Of a DNA stretch of 5,642 nt, positions 4,864 through 5,642 are shown piece by piece. Location of the stretch: positions 1 through 5,642 of the forward strand of contig JAITWD010000237.1 of NCBI GenBank assembly GCA_031285465.1, written 5' to 3'. Position 1 is the stretch's first letter. Every line of letters begins with the position of its first letter. The stretch comes from Lachnospiraceae bacterium (GTDB taxonomy: Bacteria > Bacillota > Clostridia > Lachnospirales > Lachnospiraceae). The notes under the pieces were generated by a model. The model saw nothing but the letters and a program-made list of their open reading frames with translations. It made no database searches and was not told the DNA's origin. The translations under genes and the position numbers were made by a program.

Positions 4864-5642
4864 CACTGATATACCTCAACCTCACGATAGCGAATCCCCT
4901 TTAATTTACGCCGGATCATACTCTCCACCATATCCAGGCGGGCGATAATATACCCGTGGGTGAAGCCGCTAAGACGAAAAATCGCCTGGTCGTCCAACTT
5001 ATCACCGTCGAGGATCAATCGCTCAATGGTGGTCTTATCCAAACTCAAACGGCTGTGTGCCGATAAGCAGTCCACCGTCTGGAAAATGGGTAACTTATAG
5101 GTTTTATTGATGTAACTCTCTTTTTCCCACAGCTTGATATGGATCCCCGCGATCTCTTCATCATAGGTATTGATCAATTTCATGAAATCGCTCGACACCA
5201 AAAAAAACGGGGAATGCAATACATCGGGGAAGGCGGTTTCAATGGTCAAACGCATTTCGATAATATTAAGCGACGCGATCCGATGGGCATTGTCCGGATG
5301 GATGTCCTGATGACGGATGATATCATTTTGATTAATGACTCGGGGGGTGTTGTTACCCTCATCGGCTTCAAGCAGGTAGTATTTGTACCGTTGCCCGCTG
5401 GGCGCTGAACCGGCGGTCGGCGGATTTGCATCAATCGACTCTGCCAGTATTTCCGCCGGCGATTCCACCGATGGTTCTGCCAGCGACTCCGCCGATGGTT
5501 CTGCTGGCAATGCTACCGAAGATGGTTGGCTGGGGATTTTATGTATTACGATTCCTGTATCCATGTAGTTGCCATAGATAACCTTGGCATCGGTTGCAAA
5601 TGACATGCCTGTCAGATGCTCTGCGCAAAGGAGCTGCGCCAT
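4863..5642 (-). CDS. repeat-linker protein with Imm11/DUF1629-like C-terminal domain, probably incomplete
   Basis: There are 259 residues visible, in three parts. Residues 1-40 (MAQLLCAEHLTGMSFATDAK, then VIYGNYMDTGIVIHKIP) form a small unrecognised segment. Residues of about 41-80 are an Ala/Glu/Pro/Ser linker in 8-residue units (LPAEPSAE, SLAEPSVE, SPAEILAE). Residues of about 85-257 form a globular domain with YKYYLLEADEGNNTPRV, FPDVLHSPFFLVSSDFM, LPIFQTVDCLS, AIFRLSGF, and ARLDMVESMIRRKLKGIRY. The order of a FLVS motif, a vDcLs motif, an iFR motif and a C-terminal helix ending in G-I/F resembles Imm11 (DUF1629) proteins linked to secreted-toxin systems; this comes from memory of the family and is uncertain. 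The ATG is the last codon of the window, so the true start may lie beyond it. No signal peptide or membrane segment is visible. It precedes the peptide operon but is separated from it by that operon's own promoter. Confidence 0.7.
   Translation of the reverse strand: MAQLLCAEHLTGMSFATDAKVIYGNYMDTGIVIHKIPSQPSSVALPAEPSAESLAEPSVESPAEILAESIDANPPTAGSAPSGQRYKYYLLEADEGNNTPRVINQNDIIRHQDIHPDNAHRIASLNIIEMRLTIETAFPDVLHSPFFLVSSDFMKLINTYDEEIAGIHIKLWEKESYINKTYKLPIFQTVDCLSAHSRLSLDKTTIERLILDGDKLDDQAIFRLSGFTHGYIIARLDMVESMIRRKLKGIRYREVEVYQ
5437..5508. repeat. imperfect 24-bp coding tandem repeat (three units)
   Basis: Bases 5485-5508 and 5461-5484 differ at only a few positions (both contain CCGATGGTTCTGC), and 5437-5460 is a more diverged third unit. 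They encode the 8-residue AEPS/ESxA units of the linker in the gene ending at 4863. The period is a multiple of three, so changes in copy number would keep the frame. Confidence 0.7.

Overview
The window looks like a piece of a low-to-mid GC, endospore-forming Clostridia-type (Bacillota) genome. The pointers are two proteins with the Spo0A C-terminal DNA-binding domain, a tandem OB-fold SSB-like protein of the clostridial type, an agr-type cyclic peptide precursor, GHKL and LytTR signalling proteins, AGGAGG-like ribosome sites and a consensus sigma-A promoter. Rough hand counts give about 35-45% GC in the left part and about 50% in the right part. No rRNA, tRNA, CRISPR array or transposase was seen.

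Layout, right to left, because nearly everything is on the minus strand. (1) 5642-4863: a probably incomplete protein with an acidic Ala/Glu/Pro/Ser repeat linker and a C-terminal domain that resembles the Imm11/DUF1629 type, called with modest confidence. (2) A consensus promoter (TTGACA-17 bp-TATAAT, 4770-4742) drives a 46-residue AgrD-like cyclic thiolactone precursor (4700-4560). It is followed by a LytTR response regulator (4462-3704) and a polytopic GHKL sensor (3666-2416). (3) 2415-2039: an intergenic region with a 14-bp-arm inverted repeat, alternative hairpins and a possible small plus-strand ORF. (4) 2011-221: an operon-like run of an SSB-like protein with two OB folds, then two receiver-less Spo0A-C proteins. 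(5) 220-1: a convergent intergenic stretch rich in palindromes, with a possible tail of a plus-strand gene at the left edge.

The most interesting unit is the peptide/regulator/sensor set. The sensor has no histidine anywhere between its last membrane segment and residue 393, and it has lost the catalytic N-box asparagine and the glycine-rich lid. The regulator lacks the phospho-acceptor Asp (Ser instead), the second acidic-pocket residue and the conserved Lys. Kinase and receiver therefore appear to have lost phosphotransfer chemistry together, while the peptide, the membrane sensor and the LytTR DNA-binding domain stay intact. The inference is a peptide-sensing pair that works without phosphorylation, for example by direct contact or conformational coupling. 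No AgrB processing protease is encoded here, so maturation would need one from elsewhere.

The second unit couples an SSB-like protein to two small DNA-binding proteins that keep only the Spo0A effector domain behind a short, shared-looking N-terminal module. They may be phosphorylation-independent regulators or competitors at Spo0A-type sites; this is inference.
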